A DNA stretch of 64,000 nucleotides from contig NZ_JANFXK010000018.1 in the NCBI RefSeq assembly GCF_024459955.1, positions 24,517 to 88,516 of the forward strand, written 5' to 3'. The notes below the pieces were generated by a model that had not been told where the DNA came from, did no database searches, and saw only the letters and a program-made list of their open reading frames with translations. The position numbers and the translations under genes are program-made. How positions within the stretch are numbered: position 1 is the first letter of the stretch; each line of letters begins with the position of its first letter. Positions 60,516 through 64,000 of the stretch are shown one piece after another. The stretch comes from Anaerovorax odorimutans (GTDB lineage Bacteria > Bacillota > Clostridia > Peptostreptococcales > Anaerovoracaceae).

Positions 60516-62498
60516 CTAATCGATCAAATCAAAGTTCATCACAACTTTAAACAAATCACCGTCTATGAAAATATTGAAGGTTCCGCCCTGCAGCTCCACC
60601 AGATTGCGGGCGATGGACAGTCCCAGACCGCTGCCCTCCGTATGGCGGGAGCTGTCACCCCTCACAAAGCGTTCCATCAGTTCTTCTTCACTGATATTCA
60701 GCTCATATCTGGAAGTGTTTCTGTAGGTAATGACTGCTTTTCCGTCCTTCTCCTCCAAGCTGAGATAAACTCTCGTCCCCGGCTGAGAATACTTACAGAT
60801 ATTGTTTAACAGATTGTCAAAGATCCTCCACATCCTTCTGCCATCAGCCATGATTTCCAGCTCTTTTTCCGGAAGCTTCATGATGAAATTCAGATCGCTT
60901 TCCTCCGCTTTTTCCTTATATTCCCCCATAGTCTGAGTCATCAGCACGCCCACCTGACACGGGACTAAATCCAATTTTACGTTCCCCGTCGCAGCCTTAG
61001 AAGCATCCACCAGGTCCTCAATCAGCTTTTTCAGCCTGCCGGACTGGCGGTCCAGCACTTCCACGTACTCCTTGGCCTTCTCATTATCCAGTTCCTCTTT
61101 TTTAAGGAAATCCACATAATTGATGATGGATGTCAAAGGCGTTTTTATATCGTGGGAAACATTGGTAATCAGTTCTGATTTGAACCGCTCGCTTTTCAGC
61201 CGTTCTTCCACGGCCCTGGACATTCCCTTACCGATGCTGTTGAGGTTATCCGCATGTTGGGCCAGATCCCACAGCAGGCCGTTTTTATCGATCTGATAGT
61301 CCAGATCGCCTTCCGCCAGGCGCTTGCCTCCTTCCGCCAGACGTTTGCAACCCAGGGCTATATACAACACCGCCACACTTAACACGATTACTGACAACAG
61401 CCACACGGCAGGTCCGCCGCCGCTTATGGCCATCAGATTGAGCAGCAGAAACGCGGCCAGAACCACTCCGGTTTTCCATACCAAAGGAAGCTGCCTGAGA
61501 AGCGGATTTATTTTCTTTCTTATTATCCAGTTTAAGAAATGCAGCAGCCGATTCAAAACAGTATGCTTCCACCATACGCCTTCCTTAAGCTCAACCGCAA
61601 AGAGGAGCAGATACCCCACTACCACGGCTGTCATGGGCAAAACGGCCAGAGCAATCAGTATTGCGCTGCCGGAGGAGAGAACGCCGGCCATGTTGATTCC
61701 CACTGCAAAGATTAAAATGACCCCTGCGGCTGCCATCAAATCCAAAGGCAGCTTCGCAACTCCGCAAGAACGCCTCTCTTCATTTTTCCAGCCTGCGGAA
61801 ACCATCAAGTATATGAAGAATACAATCGCTGCCAACAGGCACAGGATGCAGGCGATCAAAGCCTGAGTCCGATGCTCATACATTTTGCGGCAGGAACTGA
61901 ACGATGAAGCAACTTCCGCCGGTACCGCCGCATTTGCGGCCGAACTCCTCAAAAATATTTCGACTTTATAGCTTCCAGAACCGCCCTCATGATAAAAGGA
62001 CTCGCTGTATACGCCCTCTGTAGTCTTTAGATCGGCATTCGCTTGCCAAATCAGTATTGCTTCTTGCGTTTTTGCATTGTCAAAGGACACGATGTAGCCA
62101 AAATCCGCGTTCTCCTTCCCATTTTCCGGTGCCTTTTCCTTGAGCTCCGCGATTGCGGCAAGCTCATCGGCCTTGTCCTTGGCCTGCGCCTCCGCTTCAA
62201 TAGCCTTCTCTTCCTCTGCCGTCAATTCCCCAGTGCCATACTCTTCAGGATAGTAGTCTTCGGCATCCGGCTCTGTGAGCGAACTGAGCGAGTAGATTTG
62301 GTCTATGAGGGAGAGAGAAGCTTTGTTTGCTGCCTCATGATATATTTCCTTCTCAACGGTTTCTGCATCCTTTGAATACCAGCCCCGTTCTTCATTAAAC
62401 AATACCACTGCGGCCGAAAAGACAGCCATCGTTACGCATGCCAGCAGCAGGATGTATGCCGTAATTTTTGCCACCAGGCTTTTTTTCAACTTTTCCAT
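60516..62498 (-). CDS. Sensor histidine kinase (multi-span membrane)
   Basis: 660 residues. One helix near the N-terminus, an extracellular region (about 35-215) rich in Glu/Lys, then a cluster of five or six helices (about 220-375), HAMP-like linker, HisKA with ITNVSHDIKTPLTSIINYV (about 440) and HATPase with FDNLLNNICKYSQPGT and GSGLGLSIARNLVELQGG. The ATG at 62498 has GAGG upstream; a GTG 4 codons earlier does not. It follows the response regulator gene directly. The signal is unknown; the module resembles cell-envelope stress systems of clostridia. Confidence 0.9.
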   Translation of the reverse strand: MEKLKKSLVAKITAYILLLACVTMAVFSAAVVLFNEERGWYSKDAETVEKEIYHEAANKASLSLIDQIYSLSSLTEPDAEDYYPEEYGTGELTAEEEKAIEAEAQAKDKADELAAIAELKEKAPENGKENADFGYIVSFDNAKTQEAILIWQANADLKTTEGVYSESFYHEGGSGSYKVEIFLRSSAANAAVPAEVASSFSSCRKMYEHRTQALIACILCLLAAIVFFIYLMVSAGWKNEERRSCGVAKLPLDLMAAAGVILIFAVGINMAGVLSSGSAILIALAVLPMTAVVVGYLLLFAVELKEGVWWKHTVLNRLLHFLNWIIRKKINPLLRQLPLVWKTGVVLAAFLLLNLMAISGGGPAVWLLSVIVLSVAVLYIALGCKRLAEGGKRLAEGDLDYQIDKNGLLWDLAQHADNLNSIGKGMSRAVEERLKSERFKSELITNVSHDIKTPLTSIINYVDFLKKEELDNEKAKEYVEVLDRQSGRLKKLIEDLVDASKAATGNVKLDLVPCQVGVLMTQTMGEYKEKAEESDLNFIMKLPEKELEIMADGRRMWRIFDNLLNNICKYSQPGTRVYLSLEEKDGKAVITYRNTSRYELNISEEELMERFVRGDSSRHTEGSGLGLSIARNLVELQGGTFNIFIDGDLFKVVMNFDLID

Positions 62499-62511
62499 TT
62501 CAATACACACC

Positions 62512-63195
62512 TCATTCTATTTTATATCCCTGTCCCCAAACAACTTTTAAGTGCCGCGGCTCATCCGGATTGGCCTCCACCTTTTCTCTGAGATGGCGGA
62601 TATGAACTGCCACTGTTCCCTCGGCGCCATAAGCATGTTCTTCCCAAACCTGCCCATAGATCTGCTTCGGAGAAAAAACCTGTCCCGGATGTTCCATCAG
62701 GAGTTTTAAGATTCCATATTCCTTCGGCGTCAGGCTGACCGGCTCTCCCATGAGGAAAGCTGCCTTGGCGGAATCATCCAGCTCAATGTCCCCCACCTTT
62801 AAGACGCTGGACTTCTTAGCTCCCGATCCCAACTCCATATACCGCCGCAGCTGTGACTTTACCCTCGCCAGCAGTTCCACCGGATTGAAGGGTTTTGTGA
62901 TGTAGTCGTCAGCGCCCAAATTGAGTCCGAGAATTTTATCCGTGTCCTCCCCTTTTGCGGTAAGAAATATGACAGGGATATTATAAGACTTACGCATACG
63001 TGTCAAAACCTGGATACCATCCAGCTTTGGCATCATAATATCGAGGAGAATCAGATGGATATCGTTTTTCTCAATGACTTCCAGGGCTTCCGGCCCGTCA
63101 TAGGCCTCATACAAATTGTAATCATCACTTGCAAGATAGATTTTTAAAGCGGAGACAATGTCTTTTTCATCGTCACATATCAATATGTTATACAT
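62512..63195 (-). CDS. Response regulator, OmpR/PhoB type
   Basis: 227 residues. Receiver domain with CDDEKD (acidic pocket), phospho-acceptor D in LILLDIMMPKLDG (about 52) and K of YITKPFNP (about 102), then a winged helix (about 128-227, LTPKEYGILKLLMEHPGQVFSPKQIY...VAVHIRHLREKVE). It is first in the operon with the kinase. A CTTAAA direct repeat lies upstream (about 63215-63260), consistent with autoregulation. Confidence 0.93.
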   Translation of the reverse strand: MYNILICDDEKDIVSALKIYLASDDYNLYEAYDGPEALEVIEKNDIHLILLDIMMPKLDGIQVLTRMRKSYNIPVIFLTAKGEDTDKILGLNLGADDYITKPFNPVELLARVKSQLRRYMELGSGAKKSSVLKVGDIELDDSAKAAFLMGEPVSLTPKEYGILKLLMEHPGQVFSPKQIYGQVWEEHAYGAEGTVAVHIRHLREKVEANPDEPRHLKVVWGQGYKIE

Positions 63196-63278
63196 CTTTT
63201 GTCAACCTCCATAGATATTATGCCATAATAAATTTTAAGATAAAATCAGGTGAACCTTTAAGAATTGTTTAAATACCG

Positions 63279-63306
63279 AAAAAAAGGCCGCTTGACGAAA
63301 GCGGTC
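63279..63306 (-). terminator. Terminator after the acetyltransferase gene
   Basis: CCGCTT/AAGCGG with TCGTC loop, followed by CCTTTTTTT on the minus strand. Confidence 0.85.
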
Positions 63307-63326
63307 TTCTAATGTCCGGAGCATTT

Positions 63327-63827
63327 TTATTCGGAGTCGGCTAAATCCTGGATTTTATCAGGAGTCAAGCGGTAGATTGTCATGATATCCACTCCCTTGG
63401 CTCCCATATTTCCATAGAACCTAAGTGCCGGTTCGTTCCAGTCCAGGCACCCCCATTCCAGGCGTTTGCAACCCCGTTGAAGGGCCAGGTTGGCCATGTA
63501 TTTCATCATCTGTCTGCCGATCCCCCGTCCTCTGTAGTTCTCATCCACATAAAATCCATCGATGTAAATACCTTTTTCTCCGATAAAGGCCGAAGAGTTA
63601 TTGTAATAATAGAGAAATGCAACTGTCTCATTGTCCAGATCGCCAAATAGAGCCTCGCCGGAACCGGCTTCCAACAGCTTGCGAATTCCTTCTTCAGTGG
63701 CAGTTATGCTGTCCCTCATCTTCTGATAGGTACCCAGCCTTTGCATAAACGCCACCACCAGGGCGGCATCCCCGGCATTTGCCTGCCTGATCCGCAGCTT
63801 CCCACAATCATTTTCTATTCTATCCAT
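63327..63827 (-). CDS. GNAT family N-acetyltransferase
   Basis: 166 residues. Acetyl-CoA-binding motif A is visible as DGFYVDENYRGRGIGRQMMKYMANLA (about 95-120, with R-G-R-G-I-G), followed by RLEWGCLDWNEPALRFYGNMGAKG. This resembles diamine/spermidine-type acetyltransferases in the C-terminal N-x-x-A-x-x-x-Y pattern, but the substrate is open. The chosen ATG has GGGGGAC upstream. Confidence 0.88.
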   Translation of the reverse strand: MDRIENDCGKLRIRQANAGDAALVVAFMQRLGTYQKMRDSITATEEGIRKLLEAGSGEALFGDLDNETVAFLYYYNNSSAFIGEKGIYIDGFYVDENYRGRGIGRQMMKYMANLALQRGCKRLEWGCLDWNEPALRFYGNMGAKGVDIMTIYRLTPDKIQDLADSE

Positions 63828-63908
63828 CGTTTGTCCCCCTATCATCTGTTGATATTCTACATTATATCATAAATTCTTACGGAAAACGGGATGCAAAAAT
63901 GAAAAAAA

Positions 63909-63932
63909 CAGAGACTGTTTACACAATCTCTG
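63909..63932 (-). terminator. Terminator of the rRNA operon
   Basis: CAGAGA/TCTCTG stem followed on the minus strand by seven T, 11 bp after the end of the 5S rRNA. Confidence 0.75.
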
Positions 63933-63943
63933 TCTCTTTTAAA

Positions 63944-64000
63944 TTGGCAACGTCCTACTTTCCCAGGCAGTCACCCGCCAAGTATCATCAGCGCTAAGGA
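63944..64000 (-). rRNA. rrf: 5S ribosomal RNA, 3' part (cut by window edge)
   Basis: Read on the minus strand the last 57 bases (..GATGATACTTGGCGGG..CCTGGGAAAGTAGGACG..GCCAA) are the conserved 3' half of bacterial 5S rRNA. The 5' half lies outside the window. Confidence 0.9.

Noticed and set aside
1..64000. tRNA genes, insertion sequences, prophage or secretion-system genes
   Set aside because: I found no tRNA-like cloverleaf, no DDE or HUH transposase, no integrase and no phage structural gene. The Rpn-family gene is the only recombination-related coding region seen.

Overview
The window looks like chromosomal DNA of a spore-forming, strictly anaerobic Bacillota of class Clostridia. The evidence is SpoIID, SpmA and SpmB, RicT, an AbrB-type regulator, a class III fructose bisphosphatase, a monomeric [FeFe] hydrogenase, rubrerythrin, a Bcd/EtfAB operon with a ferredoxin-tipped EtfA, and near-universal AGGAGG-type ribosome binding sites. 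A family-level placement (something like the Anaerovoracaceae) is only a guess. Almost all genes lie on the minus strand. The window ends inside a 5S rRNA gene, so an rRNA operon lies to the right.

Layout. 1-2.5 kb: end of an acetyltransferase and a NhaC antiporter. 2.5-13 kb: a catabolic island (amidohydrolase, GPH symporter, nitrilase, TudS-like protein, two near-identical ureohydrolases, BCCT transporter) around one sigma-54 activator, with four -24/-12 promoters and shared palindromic upstream sites. 13-16.7 kb: [FeFe] hydrogenase and a secreted BspA-type leucine-rich-repeat protein. 16.8-20 kb: bcd-etfB-etfA. 20-23.3 kb: mostly non-coding, made of dispersed repeats, with a Crp/Fnr regulator gene. 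23.3-32.6 kb: a four-domain CoA-disulfide-reductase/rhodanese/TusA/DsrE fusion, then the operon fbp / ICMT-like / GH3 / GGDEF-HD-GYP. 32.6-38.4 kb: more repeats, EcsC, and metY-metA. 38.4-43.9 kb: Rpn nuclease and a Bce-type antimicrobial peptide module. 44-52.5 kb: spoIID, the feo operon, a hybrid histidine kinase with a lipoprotein binding protein, rubrerythrin. 52.7-59.5 kb: murA, abrB, spmAB, and the conserved trmN6-ricT-holB-tmk block. 59.5-64 kb: lipase, two-component system, acetyltransferase, 5S rRNA.

Three non-coding signals stand out. First, two separate arrays (2226-2477 and 36183-36361) carry a short motif, consensus about AANTATCAAA, in alternating orientation. Their geometry is the same: 31 bp then 41 bp, period exactly 72 bp, with unrelated DNA between the motifs. 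Second, a modular family of dispersed non-coding repeats occupies every long intergenic stretch between 20.4 and 38.4 kb; it has 400-bp cores, palindromic end units and recurrent hairpins. Third, the sigma-54 promoters of the catabolic island share one layout: tandem TATTCA-N4-TGAATA sites far upstream, a GC-clamped hairpin 40-50 bp upstream that also looks like the terminator of the preceding gene, then the -24/-12 box.

Several genes shorter than 60 codons were found by reading the gaps: a FeoB-associated Cys-rich protein, a membrane peptide coupled to tmk, and a 40-residue membrane peptide. Start codons were chosen by ribosome binding site and often differ from the longest possible frame.
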